Assembly (NCBI GenBank): GCA_016784265.1
Contig: JADHUZ010000056.1
Coordinates: 1-7,573, forward strand
From: Fidelibacterota bacterium
GTDB lineage: Bacteria > Fidelibacterota > BS150m-G59
Direction: 5' to 3'
DNA: 7,573 nucleotides
A program made the position numbers and the translations under genes. The notes beneath the pieces were generated by a model that had not been told where the DNA came from, ran no database searches, and saw nothing but the letters and a program-made list of their open reading frames with translations. Below are positions 1 to 7,131 of the stretch, piece after piece. Within the stretch, counting starts at the first letter, position 1; every line of letters starts with the position of its first letter.

Positions 1-413
1 TGAATAATCGAAGAATCACCGTAATGAATTGTTCCCAAAATTCGTTCGCCATACGGAATAGGAATTGGCTGGTTTTCCGAATCCATCCGCTGTTTCATCT
101 TTTCGAGCGTTTGCTTGGGATAATCATTTCGTTGTAAGTTTTTCCCGCCAAGATTTCCCTCTTCATCCTCAAAAATCATCGGGAATTGAGAATTTTGGAT
201 GACTTCTGTAAACAAAAAATCGAAATTTTCAAAATCAGGATCCGTAGCGGCTTTTGCGTACATTTTAGCATAGAATGAAAGATATTTTCTGTTTTCATCA
301 CGCATCGTTCTTACCAAAGAAAAAGTGTAATACAATACGCTAGCTGCAAGTAAAAGTCCGAGAACAAGAATTCCTGCTTTGATTCCAACGGCTTTTTTGT
401 ATGCTTGAATCAT
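1..413 (-). CDS. Sensor histidine kinase, N-terminal part (3' end beyond window)
   Basis: The reading frame starts with ATG at 413 and stays open to the left edge, giving 137 residues. A short basic N-terminus (MIQAYKKAVGIKAG) precedes one hydrophobic segment (about residues 14-32). A predicted extracytoplasmic region follows, with DENRKYLSFYAKMYAKA, then QNSQFPMIFEDEEGN (residues 73-87), and finally PIPIPYGERILGTIHYGDSS close to the edge. This order, ending in the 'HYGDS' block, is that of the N-terminal sensor region of FCB-type histidine kinases, where a second membrane helix, HisKA and HATPase domains normally follow. Those domains lie outside the window, so kinase activity is inferred. 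The gene begins 6 nt after the YfhO stop with only a weak GAAG upstream, so it is probably translated from the same message. The stimulus is unknown. Confidence 0.72.
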   Translation of the reverse strand, partial: MIQAYKKAVGIKAGILVLGLLLAASVLYYTFSLVRTMRDENRKYLSFYAKMYAKAATDPDFENFDFLFTEVIQNSQFPMIFEDEEGNLGGKNLQRNDYPKQTLEKMKQRMDSENQPIPIPYGERILGTIHYGDSSII

Positions 414-419
414 GTGCTT

Positions 420-2696
420 CTATACTTCACTTTCTGGAGATTTTCGGAAAGTGAAACCAACGAGAATTAACAAAATCAAAAACGAACTCAAAGAAAGAAT
501 CGCACCGAATTTCACATCGCTTGGAGCAAATTCCATCGAAACAACCGATTTTCCAGACGGAACGATAATGCCGCGTAAAATTCCGTTTACTGCATAAATT
601 TCGGTCAGTTTATCGTCAATTTTCGCAACCCAACCGTGCGGAAAAAATGTCTCGCTTATTACAAGCAATTGCTCGATTTCACTTTCCACTTCGTATGAAA
701 ACGCATCCAATTTGTAATCTAAAAGCGTCGCACTTCCTTGACCCGAATTACTCGGAATTTCTCGATTGGTTTCGACAAATGCGACGGATTTTGGATTAAA
801 ATTCGGTGACAAAATGGAATCTAACGCAACATCAAAATTTTGCACGCTTTTTACAGATTTTGGGAAAAATGCTCGTTCCAAAAACGGCTCAAACGGTTGC
901 CATTTTTTGCCATTTGGACCGATAATAAATCCAACATTCAGCATCCGCAGATATTGATTTACATTCGATTGTGCAAATGGCTCGCGTTCCATAAATGATT
1001 GATATCGTTGCATTTTCGCGGCAGAATATCCGCCAACCGAGCCTATTCGATGCCGTGCCCATCGTTTGTCCGTAAACATTTTTCCCGTCGGAAAAACACG
1101 ATATGTATCATCAGAACGAGATTTTTTTATCGCTTGAATAAGTCGCGTCGTTTTAAACGGTTTTTTCATTTCGTATGCATCCACAGGTTCGATCAGTCGT
1201 GCATCGATTCGCCATAAATCCAAAAGCATCAATCCAATGAAAATCATCCCCAACTTCTTCCATTTCACCGCATCGTTTTTAGTCCAAAAAATTGCAACCA
1301 AACCAAGAATCACAATAAAAAACGAAATTACACCATCTTTTGAAACTGCTTGCCAAAATATGCTCGAAATTTGATTGACGGAAACTTTGTATTGCATCGC
1401 CATTTGCCCAAACTTTTCAATTGTTTCGTAATTTTGCGAAAGCCAAAATGAAACGATGGCGACGATTCCTGCGACGATTCCGAAAATTGTAAATGTCGGT
1501 TTTTTCTCAAACTTTTCGATCACTTGTTGAAAACCTATTCCTGCTAAAATTGCCATTGAAAATTGCAACAAAATCAAAATCATCGAAGGCACACGAAATT
1601 TATTAAAAAATGGTAAAAATTTATACAGCAACTCGTAAAGTCCGAAAAATTTACCGAACGAGACGAGCAACGAAAATCCGATAAAACTCGTCCAAAACCA
1701 GCGATGTGGCGTTTTCCGATTTGCCAGCGCAAAACTCGCCAAAATCAGCACCAAAATCCCAAAATAATTTGTGTGATGTGTAAACGGCATCCAGCCCCAA
1801 TACGGTACATCGCCGACTCCACCAAAAAATGTCGGATGTAAAAATGTTAACATTTCGGCTGGGTGAAATGACCAGCCAGTCGCATATTCAAGTCCCGTTC
1901 CGCCGCCGCTTCCGCCACGAGTGGAAAATTCGATATAATTGTAAACAGGCAGATAAATTACCGCCGCCATTAGCAACGCTCCAATCGGAACGAGCGATGA
2001 TTTGAGAACAGTTTTCCCTGTTTCCTTGTCTTTTTCGCGAAGCATTTTTACGATTTGAAACACCGAAAAAATCCCGACCAAAATCAGCGTGTAATAGGTG
2101 ATTTGAATGTGCGCTCTCTGCATCTGAATGCCGAGTAAAATTGCCGAAATTGCCGACCATCGGAGCGACTTTTCCTCCCACATTCGCACGATGGAATAAA
2201 AAATGATTGGAATGAACGAAACGGCAATCATCTGCGAGCCGTGTCCTGCTGTTTTCATCGCGACTAAAAATGGCGTGAGCATAAATGCCAATCCAGAAAA
2301 AATTGCAGGAATTTGGGAAGTCCAGCGGCGCACGAGCCAATAAGTTCCCATCGCGGCGAGCAGAAAATAACCGAAATATATCCAAAAATTTGATGCACCA
2401 ATAGCACGAAGTGGAAGCGTTAAAATATGCGGAAAATAGGCGAAAAGTGTAAATGTGAGCGCGTGAAATCCCGGCATTCCAGAAAAAACATACGGATTCC
2501 ACAACGGATAATCGCCAGTTTCAAAAAAATACTCTTTCATCATTGGTGCGACGGCACGAGCCGAAACAGCATCACTCGAGAAAAACACTTTTCCTACCAA
2601 AAGCAATTCATGAAACACCACCAATCCCGCCACAAAAAACACCACAAAAGCGATGAAACTTGGACTTTTTATAAATTTCTCAATTTTTTCCTGCAT
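420..2696 (-). CDS. YfhO-family multi-spanning membrane protein (probable GT-C glycosyltransferase)
   Basis: Large integral membrane protein of 758 aa. After a first helix (about 13-34), the loop FFSSDAVSARAVAP holds the acidic residue (Asp42) expected in the first external loop of GT-C transferases, followed by PLWNPYVFSGMPGFHAL. Further family-like motifs are GHGSQMIAVSFIPIIF (151-166), QRAHIQITYY (193-202), a Gly-rich loop before GLEYATGWSFHPAEM (260-282), FNKFRVPSMIL (364-374) and GSVGGYSAAKMQRYQSF (552-568). After about 12 membrane segments comes a soluble domain (about 500-730) with SETFFPHGWVAKID (681-694), and a final helix at 731-749. In Bacillus, YfhO takes part in teichoic-acid glycosylation; FCB homologues are uncharacterised. 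Transfer from a polyprenyl-linked sugar on the periplasmic side is inference. By hand count, 1681-2220 is about 45% GC, higher than the glycosyltransferase gene. The histidine kinase starts 6 nt downstream. Confidence 0.88.
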   Translation of the reverse strand: MQEKIEKFIKSPSFIAFVVFFVAGLVVFHELLLVGKVFFSSDAVSARAVAPMMKEYFFETGDYPLWNPYVFSGMPGFHALTFTLFAYFPHILTLPLRAIGASNFWIYFGYFLLAAMGTYWLVRRWTSQIPAIFSGLAFMLTPFLVAMKTAGHGSQMIAVSFIPIIFYSIVRMWEEKSLRWSAISAILLGIQMQRAHIQITYYTLILVGIFSVFQIVKMLREKDKETGKTVLKSSLVPIGALLMAAVIYLPVYNYIEFSTRGGSGGGTGLEYATGWSFHPAEMLTFLHPTFFGGVGDVPYWGWMPFTHHTNYFGILVLILASFALANRKTPHRWFWTSFIGFSLLVSFGKFFGLYELLYKFLPFFNKFRVPSMILILLQFSMAILAGIGFQQVIEKFEKKPTFTIFGIVAGIVAIVSFWLSQNYETIEKFGQMAMQYKVSVNQISSIFWQAVSKDGVISFFIVILGLVAIFWTKNDAVKWKKLGMIFIGLMLLDLWRIDARLIEPVDAYEMKKPFKTTRLIQAIKKSRSDDTYRVFPTGKMFTDKRWARHRIGSVGGYSAAKMQRYQSFMEREPFAQSNVNQYLRMLNVGFIIGPNGKKWQPFEPFLERAFFPKSVKSVQNFDVALDSILSPNFNPKSVAFVETNREIPSNSGQGSATLLDYKLDAFSYEVESEIEQLLVISETFFPHGWVAKIDDKLTEIYAVNGILRGIIVPSGKSVVSMEFAPSDVKFGAILSLSSFLILLILVGFTFRKSPESEV

Positions 2697-2704
2697 AAAT
2701 CTCC
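2697..2704 (-). promoter_or_regulatory. Ribosome binding site of the YfhO-family gene
   Basis: GGAGA (2704 down to 2700) is followed by TTT and then ATG at 2696-2694 on the minus strand. It lies in the 28-nt gap after the flippase stop. The clear match makes this the best conventional start among the complete genes, and suggests independent translation of YfhO from the shared message. Confidence 0.6.
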
Positions 2705-2724
2705 ATTTCTTCAGTTTTCAAACA

Positions 2725-4236
2725 TTACCAGCGCTTCATTTTCTTGCGACACGCATTGAAAACAATCTCGTCTTCGTCGTCAAATTTACACAATTTTAAT
2801 GTTCCAAGATACACAATCAAAAACAGCATTGCCGATGAAATTAAACGAAATTTGAAATCATCAAAAACTCCGCTTTGCATCCAAAAATATGTAATTCCTG
2901 TGGCGACAAATCCCGAGAAAAACGATTTCCAATTGTTGATTTGATACGCAGTCATTCCAAAAATTTTCCGCACTTCAATTGCGCGAAGTAAATTAAGAAC
3001 CGCGCGAGAAATCAAAACTGCCCACGCGACCGAAGTAATTGAGCGATTGAAATCCATCAAAACTGCCGCCGTTACGAAAAATACAATTGTCGCGATTAGA
3101 TTGTTCCAAAGTTCTAATTTGGCTCTGCCACTCATCAAAATCATCATTCCAACTGGACCAACTGCAGCGGCGATAAATCTGCCAGAATTCAAAAGCCACA
3201 GCGTTTCGAGTGAACGATGGGCGTATTTTGCGCCAAAAATGTGTAAAATATCCTGTCCTGCTACGAGGAAAAACAAAATTGAAGGCACAGCAAGATGTAA
3301 AATCCATTTTGTTGCCAGTTTGAATTGTTTTTCGAGTGCAGAAAAATCGCCTTTTTTGACCAATTCGCTCACAATTGGAGAAAAAATGGACATAAACGCA
3401 AATAAAATTGTTCGGATTAAAATTGATGTCCGTGCCGCTGGATAATAAAATCCCGCTTCTTCCGTGCCGAGATAAAACCGAATCACCCAAACATCCGCCA
3501 TCATCACAAACATCGTGAGCGTTGAACCCAGCATCGCTGGCAAGGCGAATCGGACAATTTCGCTTCTTTTTATAGATTCGCCCGTCTGAAAAATGGACAC
3601 GAATCGCCGCAGAAAATAAAACGCAAAAAATGTGGCAAAAACATAAGAAATCACAAACGCAAACCAAATTGAATCTTCCGCCCAACCGAAATTCATCAAA
3701 ATTAATAAACTCAAAAATAGCACGAATGGTTGAATAAAATTCATCACGATTGCACGATATTTCATCACTTTGTAACCTTGCGTGATGGCAAGCGCAATAT
3801 TCGTCAAAACCGAAAGCGGAACAGTCAGCGCAAACAGACGAATCACAGAAATTTGCATTGTTCCATTTTCTGTGCTTTTCGACATCAAATTTATCCAGCG
3901 TTCGGCAAATCCAAATTGAATCAAAGCCATCAAAACAGCAGAAATGCTCGCGACAACCAATGAAAAACGAAACAGCGAGCGGATTTTTGAGTGCGATTCA
4001 GATGCTCGAAATTCTGCCGTAAATCGTGTTGTTGCTGTCGGAAGTCCCAATCTTCCAATGTTTGCAGAAATTGTTGTCAGCGTTAAGCCGAGCGAATAAA
4101 TACCGACTGTCGCCGCAGAGAACATTCGTGCGATAAAGATGAGAATTCCATAACGGAAAAAATAACCAATCACTGTTCCCACAAAAACAATACCCGATTC
4201 TTTGGCTAATTTTTCTACCGATTGTCGGTTATTCAC
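2725..4236 (-). CDS. Polysaccharide flippase, Wzx/MATE-like (Polysacc_synt family)
   Basis: Integral inner-membrane protein of 503 aa, probably moving a lipid-linked glycan from the cytoplasmic to the periplasmic face. It is hydrophobic throughout, with an estimated 12-14 membrane segments separated by short charged loops. Family-like stretches are KLAKESGIVFVG with the following first helix (residues 9-36), the GRLGLPTATTRF loop (61-72), DVWVIRFYLGTEEAGFYYPAARTSIL (248-273, the start of the second half), and AVGPVGMMILMSGRAKLELWNN (358-379). Length is normal for the family. The start is GTG, overlapping the glycosyltransferase stop by 8 nt. No Shine-Dalgarno is visible, so initiation probably depends on ribosomes ending the upstream gene. 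The tail is acidic (DDEDE, 486-490), then basic (RKKMKRW). The adjacent glycosyltransferase and YfhO gene support a glycan-export role; the transported substrate is not known. Confidence 0.93.
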   Translation of the reverse strand: MNNRQSVEKLAKESGIVFVGTVIGYFFRYGILIFIARMFSAATVGIYSLGLTLTTISANIGRLGLPTATTRFTAEFRASESHSKIRSLFRFSLVVASISAVLMALIQFGFAERWINLMSKSTENGTMQISVIRLFALTVPLSVLTNIALAITQGYKVMKYRAIVMNFIQPFVLFLSLLILMNFGWAEDSIWFAFVISYVFATFFAFYFLRRFVSIFQTGESIKRSEIVRFALPAMLGSTLTMFVMMADVWVIRFYLGTEEAGFYYPAARTSILIRTILFAFMSIFSPIVSELVKKGDFSALEKQFKLATKWILHLAVPSILFFLVAGQDILHIFGAKYAHRSLETLWLLNSGRFIAAAVGPVGMMILMSGRAKLELWNNLIATIVFFVTAAVLMDFNRSITSVAWAVLISRAVLNLLRAIEVRKIFGMTAYQINNWKSFFSGFVATGITYFWMQSGVFDDFKFRLISSAMLFLIVYLGTLKLCKFDDEDEIVFNACRKKMKRW

Positions 4237-5449
4237 GGCACAATTGTTCGATTAAATCAATCCAGCGTGTTGTATCGGCTTCAACAGAATGCATATTTTG
4301 AACAAATTTTCGTGCATTTTTACCCATTTTTGCACGCTTTTTTTCGTTGGATAATAACGATACAATTCCATTAATGAACGCATCGTCATCTTTTGCGATA
4401 ATCAAATCTTTTTCATTTTGCGCAGAGATGCCCTCGGATCCAACTTTGGTTGTAACAACAGGCAATGCGCGAGCCATCGCATGTAGAATTTTCATTTTCA
4501 AACCGCTCCCGACAAGAATCGGGGCAATAAACACAGAACCTTTTTCCAAGAATTCTTCAATTTCATCGATAAAACCGATAAAATTCACGCCGTCCGGTGG
4601 AGTTTTCGTAAATCTTGCAGGTGGTTTATTCCCGATGATCCATAATTCAGTATCGGGCAATTTCTCCAGTATTTTCGGAAAGATATTTCCGATAAAATTA
4701 TTCAGTGCCACTCGATTTGCTCGACGATTGAATGCGCCCATAAAAAACAGACTGTTTTGAATTTTTGATGGTTTTGTCAGCGGATTAATAACGATTCCCG
4801 GTGGCATTGTCGTGATTTTGTCAGATTTGACAATTTGACTCAATACCGATTTATCTTCGTCTGTTAATGTTACAATTTTGTCAAAATGTTTATAAATATT
4901 TTCGAAATATCTAATCCATTTTTGATGTTGAAATTTCCAATATTTTCTTTGAAAGAAACTTCGTGTTCGATTTTGATATTCCTCAATCATTTTGAATGGA
5001 ATTTCGTGCTCACGAACAATTTTGATTTTCGCTTTCACATTATGAACATATTGTGCCATAATGCTCGATTCAAAAATTGCAATATCAATATCGTTGGATT
5101 TGTTGAGTTGTGTCAATTCCTCAGCAAAATGTGGGAAATAATATTTCGAAATCCAATATGGTTCATTTCGTAGGAAAAATCTGAGCCAATTCCATATTTC
5201 CAAAATAAAATTCCAAGTTTTTGACACAGCAATATTTTTAAATCGTTTTCTTGGAATTACAGGCAACACCTGAGAGCAATGACTCAATCGATTCAAATGT
5301 GATAATTCGCTTCTTGTGCAAAGTGAAACGAGCGTTACATCATAATCTTGGTTTAGTTTTTCAATTTCTCGGTAAATGAGGACACTTCCCGCGTGTCCAG
5401 ATTGCTCATCTGGCAAATGTGGAGTAACAAATAATATTTTACGCTTCAA
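4229..5449 (-). CDS. Glycosyltransferase, GT-B fold, family 4-like
   Basis: Probable cytoplasmic glycosyltransferase of 406 aa that adds a sugar from a nucleotide-sugar donor to a lipid-linked acceptor. The N-terminal Rossmann domain opens with KRKILFVTPHLPDEQSG (acceptor side, about residues 1-190). The C-terminal donor domain (about 215-400) shows MPPGIVINP, GAFNRRANRVALNNF, WIIGNKPP, the short GFIDEIEEF block, and IAPILVGSGLKMKIL followed by ALPVVTTKVGSEGI, all typical of the Glyco_trans_1_4 group. The residue that is normally the second Glu of the EX7E motif (KILEAMA) is His323 here. The start is TTG, supported by AGAGGA 7 nt upstream inside the end of the preceding gene. Its stop overlaps the flippase start by 8 nt, implying translational coupling. 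By hand count, 4861-5400 (N-terminal half) is about 33% GC and 4261-4860 about 39%. Donor and acceptor sugars are unknown. Confidence 0.92.
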   Translation of the reverse strand: MKRKILFVTPHLPDEQSGHAGSVLIYREIEKLNQDYDVTLVSLCTRSELSHLNRLSHCSQVLPVIPRKRFKNIAVSKTWNFILEIWNWLRFFLRNEPYWISKYYFPHFAEELTQLNKSNDIDIAIFESSIMAQYVHNVKAKIKIVREHEIPFKMIEEYQNRTRSFFQRKYWKFQHQKWIRYFENIYKHFDKIVTLTDEDKSVLSQIVKSDKITTMPPGIVINPLTKPSKIQNSLFFMGAFNRRANRVALNNFIGNIFPKILEKLPDTELWIIGNKPPARFTKTPPDGVNFIGFIDEIEEFLEKGSVFIAPILVGSGLKMKILHAMARALPVVTTKVGSEGISAQNEKDLIIAKDDDAFINGIVSLLSNEKKRAKMGKNARKFVQNMHSVEADTTRWIDLIEQLCRE

Positions 5450-5462
5450 AAATCAATCCTCT
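5450..5462 (-). promoter_or_regulatory. Ribosome binding site for the TTG-start glycosyltransferase
   Basis: The minus strand reads AGAGGA (5462 down to 5457), a 7-nt spacer TTGATTT, then TTG at 5449-5447. The site overlaps the last codons and TGA stop of the AlkP-fold gene, and only 3 nt separate the two reading frames. It is a good Shine-Dalgarno and the main reason to accept the TTG start, which also gives the expected family N-terminus (KRKILFVTP). Confidence 0.7.
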
Positions 5463-7078
5463 AAATAACCCAATTCTCTTAAGCGATTTTCAATTTTTTT
5501 GGCTTGTTCACTATTCATTTCTTCTTCACTTTTTTCTGAGATTTGCGATTGATAGTCGTAAAATTTGAGCGAATTTTCTTTTTCAAACATCTCAGAAATG
5601 GTCTCACCTTCTACATGATTGGGAATTTTAGCACCCAAATGAGAAAAAACTGTCGGCAAAATATCCCAAATTCCAGCATTTTCAATTTTCGCACCTGACT
5701 TCACATTTTTCCCATACGCAAAAATCACACCTTCTTTTTTATGACTCGCGTGAATGCGGGGTGAATAGGCGAAAATATCTCCTGAAAATTCGCTGTTGAG
5801 TTGATATTTTCCGCTTCCATCAGGACGACGACCCAAAACCATTCGAATATCTGGTGCTAAATTTAATGCTTGCCCACTGTGAATTTCTTCCCGTTTGTAA
5901 ATTGCTTCAAATGGTGAAAATCCATCCAAATCCGTTGTTTTTTTCAGTTTTGCAATAATCTCATCACACAACGATTCATAATCTTTATCACTCACAATTC
6001 CTTGTGGATACTCGCCTTTTCGATTGATATTTATCCCCATATTCGGACCGTAAATCGCTTTTGTTTTTTTCCAATTAATGTCGCGAACGAAGGGTAAATT
6101 GCTCACATCGTGTTGTTTTGCAATCGGAACTCGTTTTTGAACTTTCCTGAAAAATGTTTGCAATCCCATCCGAATCAGCATTTTTTTAATTTTGACAATC
6201 ATCTTGCCGAAACCAATTTTTTTCTTCAAATACCCATTTTTTTCTAGCCATTGGTTGACTCGAAATAGTTTGTAAACCCCCTCAAATCCATGGTCGCTCA
6301 CAATGAGCAACAAATCATCGTCAGTCATTCGCTCAAAAACATCGTGTAGCGAATGGTCTAATGCTTTGTAAGTCTGCTCGATGCCATTTTTCATTGCTTC
6401 GGGTAAATTCTTGGAATGCATCGGATTTTTTAAATCCATCGCCGCCCAATAAAAATGCTGAATCCTATCCAATTCGGTATAAACATTCATGAAAAAATCA
6501 AAATCGTTGGAATCGACCAAATGTTTAAACAGCGCCGTTCGTCGTTGGATATTTTGAAATGCTTCTTCGAGATATTCTTCATTTTTCTCTGGCGAACGCA
6601 CTTCCACTTGATAATTTGGCACGGCTTTTTTTATTTCAGAATACAGCGATTGCGGATGAAATGCACTTTTCATGTCTGGGCTCAACATTCCAGAAATCAT
6701 CACACCATTAACGGACATTGGTGGATAGGTTACTGGCACATTCACAACACCGATTTTGTAATTTTGTGCACTGAGGATTTCCCACATTGTTGGAGATTGA
6801 ATTTGGTTGGAATTGACAGTTGGATAACTATATTTGCCTTTTTGCCGATTGAAAAATCCATAAATTCCGTGTGTTCCGGGATGAACACCAGTGGCAAGTG
6901 ATGTCCACGCAGGACAACTGTGCGCAGGCAATGTCGAATTCAAAATCCCGTGCGCACCTTCATTAATAATTTTTTGCAGATTGGGTAATTTTCCCGATGC
7001 TAACATTGGGCGAATGACATTAAAAGTCGCACCGTCAAAGCCGATGATAAAAACTCTGCTTTTGATTTTCTTGTCCAC
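5453..7078 (-). CDS. AlkP-superfamily phosphodiesterase/phosphohydrolase (COG3379-like)
   Basis: Metal-dependent hydrolase of the alkaline phosphatase superfamily (type I phosphodiesterase/nucleotide pyrophosphatase branch), 541 aa from the chosen GTG. Numbered from that GTG, the visible two-metal site comprises Asp15 in GFDGAT, the likely nucleophile Thr59 in PAWTSLATG, Asp204 and His208 in LDRIQH, Asp262-His263 in SDHGF, and His446 in ASHKKEGVIFAYG. The C-terminus ends in RLRELGYLED, common in COG3379 proteins. There is no signal peptide or clear transmembrane segment, so a cytoplasmic or membrane-peripheral location is inferred. GTG at 7078 is preferred because GAGAAAGAG sits 7 nt upstream; an in-frame TTG at 7096 would add six residues but has a poorer ribosome binding site. 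A cationic stretch near residues 285-317 interrupts the catalytic fold. Phosphatase, phosphodiesterase or sulfatase activity cannot be separated by eye. The glycan setting suggests a phosphorylated or sulfated sugar or lipid substrate. Confidence 0.9.
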   Translation of the reverse strand: MDKKIKSRVFIIGFDGATFNVIRPMLASGKLPNLQKIINEGAHGILNSTLPAHSCPAWTSLATGVHPGTHGIYGFFNRQKGKYSYPTVNSNQIQSPTMWEILSAQNYKIGVVNVPVTYPPMSVNGVMISGMLSPDMKSAFHPQSLYSEIKKAVPNYQVEVRSPEKNEEYLEEAFQNIQRRTALFKHLVDSNDFDFFMNVYTELDRIQHFYWAAMDLKNPMHSKNLPEAMKNGIEQTYKALDHSLHDVFERMTDDDLLLIVSDHGFEGVYKLFRVNQWLEKNGYLKKKIGFGKMIVKIKKMLIRMGLQTFFRKVQKRVPIAKQHDVSNLPFVRDINWKKTKAIYGPNMGININRKGEYPQGIVSDKDYESLCDEIIAKLKKTTDLDGFSPFEAIYKREEIHSGQALNLAPDIRMVLGRRPDGSGKYQLNSEFSGDIFAYSPRIHASHKKEGVIFAYGKNVKSGAKIENAGIWDILPTVFSHLGAKIPNHVEGETISEMFEKENSLKFYDYQSQISEKSEEEMNSEQAKKIENRLRELGYLED

Positions 7079-7094
7079 TAATTTACTCTTTCTC
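7079..7094 (-). promoter_or_regulatory. Ribosome binding site that decides the AlkP-fold gene start
   Basis: On the minus strand GAGAAAGAG (7094 down to 7086) is followed by a 7-nt spacer, TAAATTA, and then GTG at 7078-7076. The purine run and spacing match a weak Shine-Dalgarno. They favour GTG at 7078 over the in-frame TTG at 7096, which has only GGGAATGA before it. An ATG at 7100 is out of frame and reaches a stop after five codons. Confidence 0.5.
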
Positions 7095-7131
7095 AATCAT
7101 TCCCAGAACGATAATCTACGCATATTTGTAA

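Noticed and set aside
1888..2502. A 204-codon minus-strand ORF inside the YfhO gene
   Set aside because: Another frame of a gene with many conserved motifs; low-complexity composition and no family resemblance.
2993..3685. A 230-codon out-of-frame minus-strand ORF inside the flippase gene
   Set aside because: It is rich in Cys, Phe and Arg, has no recognisable motif, and lies wholly inside a well-supported gene; it is a shadow frame.
6060..6220. Runs of seven T on the plus strand (A7 in the AlkP-fold gene) as possible slippage or phase-variation sites
   Set aside because: They encode ordinary Lys codons in a frame that stays intact on both sides, and similar short runs occur throughout this AT-rich window.
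6455..6901. A 148-codon plus-strand ORF opposite the AlkP-fold gene
   Set aside because: Antisense shadow of a gene with all its catalytic motifs. Its composition (many His, Ile, Phe, Trp) is that of a reverse-complement frame.
7079..7131. Possible promoter or terminator in the 53-nt gap between the sulfotransferase and the AlkP-fold gene
   Set aside because: No GC-rich hairpin with a T-run and no convincing -35/-10 pair could be seen; the gap is best read as intra-operon.
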